In this document: positions 1 through 12,291 of the stretch, piece after piece | Layout of the letters: every line of letters begins with the position of its first letter | How positions within the stretch are numbered: position 1 is the first letter of the stretch | Origin: Azadirachta indica | Lineage: Eukaryota > Streptophyta > Magnoliopsida > Sapindales > Meliaceae | Assembly (NCBI GenBank): GCA_022749755.1 | Contig: CM040451.1 | Span: 3,672,871 to 3,736,870, forward strand | Reading direction: 5' to 3' | DNA: 64,000 nucleotides | The notes under the pieces: generated by a model | What the model was told of the DNA's origin: nothing | The model's input: the letters and a program-made list of their open reading frames with translations, nothing else | Database searches by the model: none | Translations under genes and position numbers: made by a program

Positions 1-1500
1 GCTAAAATTGATATTTCTAATAAAGGAAGACTTCAAATGAAATAGTTAACCAAAAGAAGACTTCACACTAAACAATGATGTCCTTTTGCATTATATATGT
101 AAGTAATAAAATAATTTTTTTTCAAATTTTTATTGTATTATATCCAGGCAGTTGGTTAAACTCATTTCTTATACAATATATTCTATTTGAAATTATAATT
201 TTTTTGTTGTAATTTTTAATTCTTTTATTATATTTTTTTTAATTTATGAATATATTATTACATTTAAAAAATTTTAAAAAAATGTAATAGAATTTTGAAA
301 ATTGTGGTAAAAAGTATAGAGATTAAAAAAGAAAATTACAACCTATAAGAGTTAGAACAATTTATTTTTCTTTTTTTTTCTAAAAAAGTCTTATTTTCAT
401 GATAAAAGAATATTTAATAAGATAGATATTACACTTAAAATTAATCATAAAATACGTACAAACCATTACCAAACATATATTTTGTTACTTATACAAACTC
501 TTAACAAATTCATCCATCTAAAGTAATGTCCTACATTTTTTTTTTAACGGATGAAAAGGAAATTTTAATGAGAACAAAAAGAAATAAATGATATAAAATA
601 TATCTTAAAGAAAAAATATTTTAATATTATATAAATAAAAATTTTATAAAAATTTAACGATAGTATAAAAGGACATAATTGTACACAAAGTTGACTAATT
701 AATTATCATATATTATTATTTTGATTTCTTGCATATAAATCAAAGATTAAATCTTAAAAATAATTGTAATGGATGTTGTAAAGGATCCGAAAATCTTCGC
801 TTGACTCTTATTAGAAAAATGTGACAATTAATAGTTTCTCCTTTGTGTCCTTTATAAATATAAATTTTAATGGATCCCAAAATATCCTAAGAAACAGTCA
901 CAAGAGTTTCTAATTTGTTGTTATGTAAGTAGTCTTTAATTACTGATTCTAAACTTTTAGAAAATTAGAGGCAGTTAAAAACAGTATACATAAATCACTG
1001 GTAAACAAAATTTCTTTCGTTCAATTGATTAACTTCTGAAATTAGGATAAAATTTTTTCACTTTCTTATGAGATAAGATTTGATGTCTCTTCAATGTAAA
1101 TTTTATTATTATCTCATATTTTTTTATTCATTTTCTATTATAAAGTAAATATAAAAAGAATCTATAATGTTATTACAGCTGTTTTGATTAAGCAACAACT
1201 ATGATGGAAAATGAACAAAAAGGTGTAGACGATAATGGAACAAATAATTGCTCTTTTCTACGCGCAAGAAAATTATTCGATGAACTAGACTTCATATTGA
1301 GGAGACGAGTTAAATTTGTTTATTTGAGAAATTCTGGAAGCTAAGGCAAAGGTGGAGTAAGGTGTCGGCATTAAAGTTAAATCTTTTTGTCTTGGCCGTA
1401 ATGTGCTTGACTTTGACTTCAACTCACTGTAGAACTATTCACTCGTGACTCTTGTTTTAGCTCTTATCATCAATGTTTTACCCCTATATTTTCTATATAT
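1..1500. other. AT-rich intergenic DNA
   Basis: Long A/T runs with stops in all frames. I see no exon-like segment, RNA gene or bounded transposon. Poly-T and poly-A stretches are the only local structure. Confidence 0.6.
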
Positions 1501-1504
1501 CGAC

Positions 1505-1875
1505 GTCCCCGTGTGTGTATTTTATAGTTATTTTATTTACCTTCTTCCTTTCAATTATTGTGTTGTGTGGTCCAGTCTCTGATAATGTGCTTGATTTGAC
1601 TTGTATATCATTCCTTTTGAAATTTTTATGTCAAAAATTACTTTCTTCTTTAGCAAAATACTTAATAAATTGTCAGTAATATTACTTAATAAAATGATTA
1701 ATATTACAAATTTAAAAATGATGGAATATTCATCTCTTAAAAAAAAAAATCGTGAAAGACATCATGTTCCTAAGCTCCGAGAAAATCAAAGAAGACGCGA
1801 AGTTGGAAGCAGGAAGGTAGTAGGAAAGTTATTTAACGAGAAATCTCCAAAGCATTTATAGTATATATTTATTAG
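1505..1875 (+). repeat. Diverged duplicate block, copy 1
   Basis: This segment matches 2910-3295 over its whole length with many substitutions and small indels. Shared landmarks in order are a GTGTGTATTTTAT stretch, CTTCTTCCTTT, a 'cattccttttgaaatttc' stretch and 'agctccgagaaaatcaaag'. The 3' part may once have been coding (see 3151-3375), but here the frame is closed by stops. Confidence 0.65.
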
Positions 1876-1879
1876 ACTT

Positions 1880-2905
1880 TACTGCACTACTAGCCCATTT
1901 GAGATTGTTAATGTTTAGTAACATTTTTTTTCCAAATTGTATTTATTTAAATTTTGTTACCTCACAACAGATTTGAGAAATTTTTTTACCTCCTTTTCAA
2001 AATCTAATTATTAAAATCTATTTTATCTATATTTATAGTTTCACATATAACCCGACATGAGTTATATGAACTCAAATTATCTTTAACAAAATTTTATATT
2101 TAATTTAAGTATTAAAAAAATTATTTTATTTGTTTTCTTCATCATGTACTTTATTATTTAAAAATACAATTTCCTGCTTTTATTATTATTGCTACACAAC
2201 AATCATTAATATCGATATGATCTATAATACTTTAATATTTGATTTATATATATTTAATCAATTTAATTTATTCATACATGTTAGAATTGAAAATAAATAT
2301 AGTGTTTGGAAAATATTTTATACACATTAATTTTAATTGTTTTATAATACAGATATATTGAAAAATAAATATTATAGTCCATTTTAATTATTTATATTAT
2401 TGTAATGTTTTAACAGCAAAATTTGTTAAACACTTTTAAATCACCTTTCAAATTCAAAATACTTTTAACTAAAATATTTACCAAACACTAAATTAAATTT
2501 TTTTTAAAACTGATTGTTTTTATAGTACAATAAAAACAAATAATTTATTCAAACTAATATATTAGTGTTATACTGTCGTCATGTCTTTTACAAACATATA
2601 AATATTTTTTACATGAATAAGGAAAACAAAATTATATAAAATATGATGTAATAATATAACATTATAATATTAATTTTATATATATAAGATTTGTATATTT
2701 TTTTTTTTTTGTTTTGGAAGAAATATTAAAATTCAAAAATAAAATATCAAACTCTAAAAAATATAAAAACATGTTTGATTTAAAATATCAAAATAATAAA
2801 AATAAGAATATTTATTTAATTGAAACTAATTTTCAATATCTTTATATAAAATGATATGTAAAAAGTTAATTAAAAATCTTAATTCTATTAATATTTTTAT
2901 GGACC
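1880..2905. other. AT-rich spacer between duplicate blocks
   Basis: No coding signature, tRNA or clear terminal repeats. Very high A/T with homopolymer runs such as T11 near 2699. Confidence 0.55.
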
Positions 2906-2909
2906 CATG

Positions 2910-3295
2910 TGCGTGTATTTTATTGGTTTTTTCTTTATCTTCTTCCTTTAAGTTATTGTGTTATGCGGTCCTGTCTCTTATAATCTGCTTGACTTTTGTA
3001 TCATTCCTTTTGAAATTTCTATATTAAAAGTTACTTTCTTCTTTAGCAAAATACTTAATAAAGTGAGTAATATTATTTAATAAAATGATTAATATTACAA
3101 ATTTAAGAATTATGTAATATTCATCTCTTAAAAAATAAATTGTAAAAGAAATCATATTAAAAAGCTCCGAGAAAATCAAAGAAGACGTGAAGGAGGAAGC
3201 AGTAAAGTTATATGAAAATTATTTAGCGGGAAAGTCGAGTGGCAGAGAAATCTCCAAAAATTTATTCCACATATTTGATAAGACTGGACTACAAG
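2910..3295 (+). repeat. Diverged duplicate block, copy 2
   Basis: Second copy of the block at 1505-1875, in direct orientation about 1.4 kb downstream. The pair is diverged enough that the duplication is not recent. Confidence 0.65.
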
Positions 3296-3375
3296 CTTTG
3301 GCATCAATTATTTCTTTATTGCAAATTTCTTTGCAATGTTCTTTCACATTGCTATGTTGTCTTTTTATTAATTAA
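3151..3375 (+). other. Unidentified coding-like fragment
   Basis: The frame through this stretch stays open for about 70 codons. It is Lys/Glu-rich at first (SSEKIKEDVKEEAVKLYENY), then has a short amphipathic part, then a hydrophobic end. The composition differs from the surrounding AT-rich DNA, and a diverged second copy at about 1765-1860 has stops. It could be an orphan exon or a decayed gene end. I do not recognise the family and find no convincing flanking splice pair. Confidence 0.25.
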
Positions 3376-3991
3376 ATTTGGAATATGCTCCATTTAAATC
3401 CTTTTTCTTATTGTCTTTTTACTATTTGTCCCTCAGCTTTTCTACAGTTGTGCTGTCAAATTTTCTTTTCCCTTTTCTTACAAATTGTTGTGCAGTTACT
3501 TAATAAAGTAATTGATTAATGTAAAATATATATAGTAGCAACCTCTAAAAAGAAAAATAATTAGAAAATTTTAGGGAGAAAAGTTTGACGATAATGGCAG
3601 CCAATTCATCAGTATATGTATATGTTATTACAACACGTGTCATTATATTACTAGACAACTTCAAGTTAGATTTATCAAATTGTTGATTATTGTTTTTGAT
3701 CGCCGCCGAATACTATTGATTATCCTATTTAAATTTTTCTGTACACTGAAAATTAATATCTGATTTGCCCATAAGAGAGAATAATATCAAAGAGTGGTAG
3801 GATCAACTCTGTGTGAACTTCCTAAATTATGAAAAATGTTTTCATAAGAGATGAGCTTTAATGTCCACCCCAGGTTTATTATTATTTGGCACGTTTGTCT
3901 TACTATAAAATGAAGACAAAAAGCCTCTCTGATTTTTTCCTTTAATGCGACAAAATTTAAAATTATGAGAAAATTGACATTTATCTTGTTA

Positions 3992-4451
3992 TTATGAAAA
4001 AGGTATACTTATTAGTCACTCATATTATAATTGATTTATTAAAAACTCTCCTATGGTCATTTTTCTTTCACCCTTATAAATGCAAGATCAAGAAAGAAAA
4101 AAGAAAAAAAGACAAAATTTTCCTATAAAGAGTGGTAGGGCCAACTTTGTTGACTTGGTAAATTATGAAAAAATTTGTTTCTCTTTCGCAATAGAGAAGT
4201 GTTGGTCTTGGCTTCTTATAATTGGTTATGAGAAAGGTATACTTATTAGTCACTCATATTATAATTGGTTTATTAAAAACTCTCCTATGGTCATTTTTCT
4301 TTCACACTTATAAATGCAAGATCAAGAAAGAAAAAAGGAAAAACGACAAAATTTTCCTATAAAGAGTGGTAGGGCCAACTTTGTTGACTTGGTAAATTAT
4401 GAAAAAATTTGTTTCTCTTTCGCAATAGATAAGTGTTGGTCTTGGCTTCTT
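3992..4451 (+). repeat. 234-bp tandem direct duplication
   Basis: Two adjacent copies, 3992-4225 and 4226-4451, start at 'ttatga(a/g)aaaggtatac' and are nearly identical over some 220 bp, so the duplication is young. The period is 234 bp (78 codons). Each copy therefore holds the same short ATG-led frame (starts 4080 and 4314), and the first frame stops exactly where the second starts. The block lies just upstream of the first leader exon of the ankyrin gene and probably belongs to its promoter; I do not regard the frames as genes. Confidence 0.85.
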
Positions 4452-4578
4452 CTCAACTCCTTATTGATAATCATCCATTTTCAAGTCTTTCTTTGTTTAT
4501 CTGTTCTGCTTTAAGCCTCTCTTTTCAGATTTTCCCTCGGAACTCAGCTACTGATCTCAATTCTCACCTATACATAAG
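4435..4578 (+). promoter_or_regulatory. Non-coding leader exon 1a of the ankyrin/PGG gene (with promoter upstream)
   Basis: A pyrimidine-rich leader from 'gtgttggtcttggcttctt' to 'acataag' ends at a good donor (AAG|GTAAAC, GT at 4579). It is homologous to a second leader at 5120-5266, which ends at the same donor context, and to a third, donor-less copy at 12655-12780. Conservation of the exon-donor boundary suggests alternative 5'-UTR exons. The transcription start is not determined. Confidence 0.45.
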
Positions 4579-5117
4579 GTAAACACTTGAACAGTTTTTT
4601 TAATTTTTCAAGTTATATATATAGTCAACAATATCGATTATTTTAATAGGTTTATATATATATATATATATATAGTTTATAATTTCGGTGGTTACATAAG
4701 GTAATTAAACACTTCAAACTTAAAACAGTTTTCTCATAATGTTTTTCTCTCTAGAGTGAATAACAACAACAATAAAATCATGCCCATAAGAATACCATGA
4801 AGCTAAACCCAGTTAGCCAATTTTTTAAGAAATTATTTTAAAAAGATAACAAAACATATAAAGATTTCCATAAGATATGTGCATTTTCAACTCTCACAGA
4901 TACATATATAGAGATACATTCTCTTAAGTCAACAGTTTTCTTTTTTATTTTTTTCATTAAATTTTGATTTCCTTGGAGATCATTAATTTTCCACTGCCAT
5001 CCTTGCTTGTTTTTAGTTTAAAAAGCCACCAAACTTACTAATGGTTATTTGACTTATTTTAAAACGTTTATTTATTGTAGATTGTAGTTGTCCTCAACCG
5101 GAGTGGTATTTAAGTGT

Positions 5118-5266
5118 TAGATTTGGCTTCTTATCAGCATAGGCTCCATCATTAATAATCACTCTCAAGTCAAGCCTTTCTTTTGTTTACTTGCTCTGCT
5201 TCAAGCGACTGTTTTCAGATCTTCCTTTTGGAGAGCTGCGGATCTCAACTCTCACAAATAGATAAG
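5118..5266 (+). promoter_or_regulatory. Non-coding leader exon 1b of the ankyrin/PGG gene
   Basis: This is a paralogue of the leader at 4435-4578, with the same landmarks: 'ttggcttctt', 'ctgcttcaagc', 'ttttcagat', 'gatctcaa(c/t)tctcac'. It ends in 'gataag' with donor GT at 5267. It would splice to the acceptor at 7040. Two leaders in series imply either alternative promoters or that one is a dead duplicate. Confidence 0.45.
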
Positions 5267-5269
5267 GTA

Positions 5270-7040
5270 ATTAAACTCTTCAAACTAATTAAATAGTTTT
5301 TGTTTAATATGTATATTTCCTTTCTGAACTGTAGTTTTGAATTACTTTCTATTTTTTTATTATTACGAATATACTTCAACCTGCCATTCATTCTGGAATA
5401 AATAATAATATAAAAAAGAATAACAACATAAACATGTATATTGAATCGTATTATATATATATATATATATATTGCGAAATAACAAACATTTAATTGCGTG
5501 ATTAAGTGGGTTGATTATCACTTTATTAGAAGAAAGTTATTTATAGTAAGTAAAGAGAAACCTCTACCGAAAAAATCTGGATGTATTCCTCTTCCTCTTC
5601 CTTTTCCATTCATCATCCATTACTAATATAAATATTCATCAAGTGTTGATCGACATCTATGATAATATTTCATAATTACGTCTAGATGATCGCAATCATG
5701 ATAATAAATAATTGATTTTGACTTCTCGAAAGCAGTTAATTCTCTTATTATTAAAATATATTGTTTGTCAATAAATCGTTAGAATTAGAACAATTTTGGA
5801 CATGATTTAGACTTTTTTTCTTTTTTTTTTGTCTTTGAGATTTGTTTAGATTAGTCTGACACATGTTAAATTGTACTGTCCACATCTCTCTCTCTCTCTC
5901 TCTCCTATCTTTTAATTTTAATTTTAATTTATTTTACGTTAATTACTAATTTACCTAAAAGAAATTAATTTTTCTTTTAAAAAAAATTGAAAGTATATAA
6001 ATTCTTTTATGATTTGTAAAAAATTAATAAAAATAGAACTCTATTATTTTCAACCATTTAAAAAAATTAAATAGATCTATAAATAAGATTATTGTACAAC
6101 TTGTAAAAAATAAAAATAAAATATCTAGCAACTTACTAATGTTTAAATAAATTGACCATTATAAAATTAATTTTAATTATTTGCTAAATATATTTTAATT
6201 TTGCATTTTTTGATAAATATTATAATATTTTAGACTAATTATAGAAGTGTATTTTTTTAAATATGAGGGGTGCATGACCCATTTTAAAATGTTTAAAAAG
6301 AGCCAAATTTAAAAGGTGCATAATACGTGTAACAATCATGTACCATTGAATATTAATTTATATTAATGAGCTTGTGGAACATTTGTACGACTAGCTATGC
6401 TCATAAAATTATAAATATTTAAGTTGTTATTAATAAAATAAATTGATAAATCCCCAATGATGAGTTGATATGCTCCTTTCCTTACTTTACAAGCCAATCA
6501 AGTTTGAAGCTAAGGAGGTAAGGGGCTAAAAATGTATTTGGTCTATATATGACTCACTCCCTTACTTTTTTAAGAAAAAATAATAAAATAATGAGAAAGA
6601 AAAGAAATTATGGTTGGTATAGTTTTAAACAAGTATATATATCAATAAGTTCTTGATGTTCTTTATCATTTTAAAATGTTCTCAAACTATATTTAATGCT
6701 AATTTTCAATAAATGAGTTGGATTGGTTATAGATAAAATTTCCTTCAAAATAATTTTTTCAATAATTTTCTGCTCATTTGCTAATTTCTTCAAATTCAAA
6801 TGATATCTTTATTGTGCTATTTTAGTACTATCTCAAACCATCTAAATTTTCTCAAACCATAATTTAGAATATTATGTTACTTAATTTTCATTTTAATGTT
6901 TGAACATCAATTATCATGATTTTTCTTTTATGATTATTAATAGAGGGAATTTGTTCCATCAGTATATATAAACTTGTTATACATTCATATATAGATTGAT
7001 TTGTTACTAATATTTGATTATCCTAAACCTTTTTCTTCAG
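5270..7040 (+). other. Intron / upstream AT-rich DNA
   Basis: Presumed first intron of the ankyrin gene. It holds a (TA)n tract at about 5447-5472 and a (CT)n tract at about 5886-5903. No coding segment seen. Confidence 0.5.
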
Positions 7041-10000
7041 ACGAGAATGTCAAAAAATAGTTTTGATGAAGCAAATATATCGAGCTTATTTGAAAAGGTC
7101 GATCCCTCCGCTAAATTGATGGAACGACTCATAGAACAACGAGAGAGTCATAGAACAACAAGAGAGAATCATAAAACAACAAGAGAGGGTCATTGGATTA
7201 ATCGAACAAATTGTCCCTAAAAAAGAAGGTGAGATTTATACACCATCTATAATTACTTTTAACTTTTCAATTATTAGTTGCATACAGAAATTGTATACAA
7301 ATAAAAATTTAGAAATCTAACCTGTTATCATTGATAAAATTGGTTTAATCACTCTGTGTTATAGAGGTTAATTTGTCAAAAAATAGAAAAATTACATACA
7401 TGATAACTATGAATAAAGATAGAAATGAAATTCTTTATCTTTTTTTTTTGTTGGTATTATATCTCTCTTCTTTTAGAATATAGGTAAATATTGTAACTAT
7501 TTTGTTGTAATTTTTAACTTTTTTGTTATTATATTTAATTTATTAATTTTTTATAAAAATTTCGAACTATGTAATAAAAATTAAAAAATTAGAATAAAAA
7601 ATTAAAATTGCAACTGAAAAATTAGAAACATATGTAATATATTCAAGTGCATATCATAGCATGATCCATAAATTATCTGTAAAGTTTCTTAGAATATAGT
7701 TAAGGTAGTACATTCAATTGCAGTTTATTGTATTGTAATATTTTCAATTATGTCTTATATTTAAATAATTTAAAAATATAATAAAAAATCAAAATTGCGA
7801 TTAAAAAGTTAGAAAGATGTATGATGCAATTATAGTGATTTGAAATATTCATATATATGGATGTGCAGTCTTCGAATTTAAATTTAAATACATTATTTAT
7901 GAGGAATTGAAAATGAAACGCAAATTCTTATAGAATTTCATCATTACAGATGATGACGATCTTTCGTCAACCGGTCAATCGGACGACACACATGCTCCAC
8001 TCGAGGAACGATTTGCCGGTATTTTACAATTATTAGAGGAAAATATTTGTTACTGTTATTATTATTATTAATTAATTAATTAATTAATTAATTAATTAAG
8101 TGACATCCCAAAATATATTATTACACACAAGATTATGTGAAGCAAATTTTACCTCATTTTTTCATTGATAGAGTAAAAAGAAAAACATAATGTGAAACAT
8201 GTGAAAACATTATAACCTTATCATAACAATGTGTATAAAACATATTTGTAGAGGAGTTTGTATCTTCAATATATTAGGTGATTATTTCGAATAGTACTCT
8301 CTCATTTATTCCTATCTGCTACAAATAATTAGTTCGATCCTCAAGACTTTTAAAAAGTCTAGAATACATTAGAGGTACCATATCATCAGTACAACAATCT
8401 AATTAAATTCTGATATATGCAAATTAATTACATAAATTGATGGAGCGCACTATAATTGAATTAGGTCTTACTGCATTAATTGTTCATGTGTAGTATGTCA
8501 TACAGTTTGTATATTTGAGCAGAAATTTCACCTTTAAAGCAGGTCAACTTCCTGAGAAAACTTAAAATTATTAATGGACTTACCAAAGTAGCTTAAAACA
8601 TTTGTACATTTTAACTATATTTAAATTAAAAATAATAGGATTAGCAAATAATTTAGGGACATATATGCTTTATGAAAAAACACAGATTATACTAGTACAT
8701 AAATAATTTAGGGGCATATATTATATTTTAAAAAGGTTTATTGTATTTTATTATTTTGAAAAATTTTAGAAACTAAAATAAAATTATTTAAATATTAAAA
8801 TACTGAAACTGAATTATGACAAACTAGTATGCAAAAGTGCTTCTAACCCTAATTATTATACTTTCATGCTAGTAATTTAATAAGTAATAGTTTTAAAAGT
8901 TTTTAAATAAAACATGTCTAACCTTTTATTTAAAACATCTATTGTGTGTAATTCGTATAGTGTGTGTCCGATACTTACAAATTCAATGAATCATAACAAG
9001 TAATACAATAATAAGAATATAAATATATATTTTTATTTATATTAATTATGTGCTTGGCAATATTTTAAAAAAAGACATTGAAAATAATATAATCTTTAAA
9101 TAGATATATTAAACAAAAGGTTATACATGGTTTTTTTTAAAAATTATAATGATCATTAAATATTAAATTATTATAAAAAAATTTTAAAAAAAAAAAAGAG
9201 AAGAGAAGTACTTTAACATATCAATTTGTCTAAATTGATGGTTAGCATTTTAATTTGAATAATTATAATTTTATTTCTATAGATTTTTAAAATTATAAAA
9301 TAAAATAAATTTTTTAAGTTTAACATTTTAGTCCTTAGTAGTTATTTACGTACTAGTATTATCTGCGTTTTCTTTCTCATACGATATTTATGATTATGTT
9401 TTAATTTAAATAAAATAAATTTATATATAGTTAAAACATAAATAAAAGAATAAAAATAAAATATCATGAAAATAAATTTGTAATATATAATATATATTAT
9501 GTTATTAATGTATTAAAAAATAATATCATTATTTATTTTATTAATATATTTTAGATACTTATTATATTTTACTAAATTTTAGTGGTTTAGTAGTTATTTT
9601 TGTTATATAACCATTATTGTATACGGGTACAATTATTATTTTTTAATAAATTATTATTTTTGAGATAGTTTTAAAATCATTGGAACTATTAACGATGTGA
9701 AAGTCAAAAGTTTCGAATTAAAAATAACTTTACCCCTGTTACTAAATCGAGACTCATCTTAATTTCAAATTGACAGAAGAGATGAGAATTACACGATCAA
9801 AATTGTATCAAGCTGCACTAAATGGCGACTGGGAGACGGCTAAACGTATTTATGATGTTCATATGGAACATATTGGATCTCCGATCTCAGTGAACGGAGA
9901 CACAGTTCTTCACATAGCAGCTGCAGCAAAGCGCATTGATTTTGTGAAGGAACTTGTGAAAATGATGAATGAAAATTATTTAGAACTGCGAAATCAAGCT

Positions 10001-12291
10001 GGAATGACGGCTCTTTTTTATGCTGCCGCGTCTGGACAGGTGGAACTTGCTCGTGAGATCATGAAGAAAAACCACTCAATAGCAAGGATTTCAGATGCGT
10101 ATGGCAGATTACCAATTGACATGGCTGCAACCTTAGGCCATAAAGATATGGTAGAGTACCTTTATCAAGAAACTAAACATTGCTTGAGCGAAGAGGGACG
10201 CAATGAATTATTTGTCAGTTTGATAGAAACCGATATGTATGGTAAGCAATTTCTTTTATCTCAGTGCAAATTTCTTTGGCTAATTACTATCATTTTTCTA
10301 TGAAGTCAAATGGGGTTTGATGAAGCACTATGAGTTTCTTACTTATGATACATGGATAAATGAGAGGATTAGTTTTGTCCCAGATGTTGCGCTGCAGTTG
10401 CTTGATGAATACCCAGATGTAGCCACTGCTCGTGATAGAAATTATAAGACAGCACTTCATGCCATTGCTCGAAAAGATCTAAGGTTTTCAAAATTGGGCA
10501 ATCAAAATGAGCGAGGAATTCTTAGTAGATGTTTCAATCTTGGTTTGTTCGTTAAAGTTCTCTAAAAATCTGCATGCTTAGTCATTTTCCTTGAAAATCT
10601 TGTTTACTTTATTTTATTTTGTTCGTTTACGTTTTACAATCTAAATTTTTCAGGTGCCAAAGATAAAGAGCTGCTGCAAGCACTTGAATTAGTGAACGCA
10701 TTTGGAAAAGAGTTATATTGATGAGTGACCTGAAACTTTCACAGCTAATTGCTCAGCCTGGAAAACTAATATTTGATGCTGCAGAAAGAGGAAAAGTTGA
10801 GTTTTTATCTATATTTATTCGTGGATATCCTTATTTAATGTGGAAAATTGACAATAAAGAGAACAAATATAGCATTTTTCATATTGCTGTTAAGCATCGT
10901 CAGAAAGATGTCTTCAAGCTCATATATGAGATAGGTTCAAACAAAGAAACTTTATTGATGCTTGAAGATAAAGAAGGTAACAATATTTTGCATTTAGCTG
11001 CAATGTTAGCACTACAAGATCGACTTAATATTGTGTCAGGAGAAGCACTACAATTTCAACAGGAGTTAATTTGGTTTAAGGTGAAGTATATTCTTCATCT
11101 GTATCTATACATTGGCATATGACAATTCTTTTTGTTAGAAGTAGTACAATGAAAATAAATTATTTACATTAAATTTTTGACAAAACTAACATTACTATTT
11201 TATATTATATATTTTCATAATACTAGAGATGCAAATTAATTATACAAACTCATATGTATACATAGTACATGCATATTACTGCTGAATGAAGAGGAGAATA
11301 TAGTTTGGAAATAACTTTAAAAATTCATGCAACAAATGAAAATGGGTAATGTGGAATAACTTAAAAAATGATTACAGGTTGTATAACCAATGCTATCTTG
11401 TTAGAATTTTCTCTAATTATTGTATGTGATGATGTGAAATAATTATTTTTTTATGAGTCTTGTTAATAGGTAGGAATAATTAAAATTTGTATTATAGTGT
11501 TTCTCTGAAAATTTTAATCTAGTTTATGATCGCACTTTGCTTAATGATAAGATGTTTGAAATGTCCAGAAAGTGGAAAAAGTTGTCCCAAAAAGGCTCTG
11601 GGAAGCTAGAAACAAGTATGGGTTTACTCCGAAAGCTTTATTTTTAAGGGAGCACGAAGGCTTAAGGAGAGAAGGGGAGAAATGGATGAAAGAAACAGCA
11701 ACAAATTGCATCGTAGTGGCAACACTTATCGTTGCAGTGGCTTTCACAGCAGCTTTGACAGTACCAGGCGGCAATAATCAAGACACAGGATTTCCCATTT
11801 TCATTAAAAAAATTACCTTCCAGGTTTTTGCCATATCAGATGGGATGTCGCTGGTATTTTCCTTGACCTCACTGGCAACCTTTTTAAACATTTTCGTCTC
11901 GAGGTATGCAGAAGAAGATTTGCTTAGAAGGTTGCCAAGTATGTTTTATACTGGAATGCTGTTACTTCTCTTGTCTCTAGTAGCATTGGTAGTAGTGTTC
12001 TCTGCAACATTTTTCATTTTCTTCCACAACAGCAAGTTATGGATCGCTATTCTCGTTGCCATGGTTGCTCCAACGCCACTCTACATATTTCTGTTGCACC
12101 AACTCCTTTCTCGAGTTCTGCATATAAACTATAATTTAGATTCGCTCTTCCGGCAAGGGAACAATAGACTTCTCTCCAAAGAAGGGAAAGCAAGTTATCA
12201 CCGTCAACAAATCAAGCTTGAGTGCTTTCCATTATGTAGCAGAAATGTTTTGAGTGTTTTCTCTCATATTGATTTCTTCATAAGAAACTAG
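7041..12291 (+). CDS. Ankyrin-repeat/PGG-domain membrane protein, ITN1-like (two frame breaks)
   Basis: Coding exons: 7041-7228 (ATG at 7047), 7950-8018, 9777-10241, 10384-10542, 10654-11080 and 11569-12291 (stop TAG). Every junction is GT-AG and the phases agree. Exon 7041 encodes a Gln/Glu-rich heptad segment. Exons 9777 to 11080 encode ankyrin repeats with signatures such as GDTVLHIAA, GMTALFYAA and GNNILHLAA. The last exon has the PGG domain (LTVPGG) and four hydrophobic segments. ITN1-type proteins are plant plasma-membrane ankyrin proteins linked to salt and defence signalling. Two defects are visible. A 19-nt unit in a 21-nt repeat (7130-7190) shifts the first exon into a stop at 7218-7220. 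One base missing near 10693, compared with the 26.8-kb paralogue, gives TGA at 10719-10721. Either the gene is a young pseudogene, or a shorter protein starts inside (for example ATG 9782), or these are assembly errors. Confidence 0.75.
7130..7190 (+). repeat. 21-bp coding minisatellite (19+21+21) in the first coding exon
   Basis: Three units start CATAGAACAAC, CATAGAACAAC and CATAAAACAAC and end in GAGAGT/GAGAAT/GAGGGT. Units two and three are 21 nt (7 codons, a Gln/Glu-rich coiled-coil heptad); unit one is 19 nt. The 2-nt shortfall throws the ATG frame out of the frame that is open through the rest of the exon and matches exon 7950-8018. Confidence 0.85.
8066..8100. repeat. (TTAA)n microsatellite in intron
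   Basis: A perfect ATTA/TTAA tetranucleotide run of about eight units lies in the intron after exon 7950-8018. The rest of the intron up to 9776 is AT-rich without recognisable features. Confidence 0.9.

Noticed and set aside
1473..1861. Overlapping short + strand frames
   Set aside because: Low-complexity hydrophobic translation of T-rich DNA; the duplicate at 2.9-3.3 kb does not keep these frames.
4080..4514. Two successive 66-77 codon frames
   Set aside because: They exist because of a 234-bp tandem duplication; their second half overlaps the leader exon and no domain is visible.
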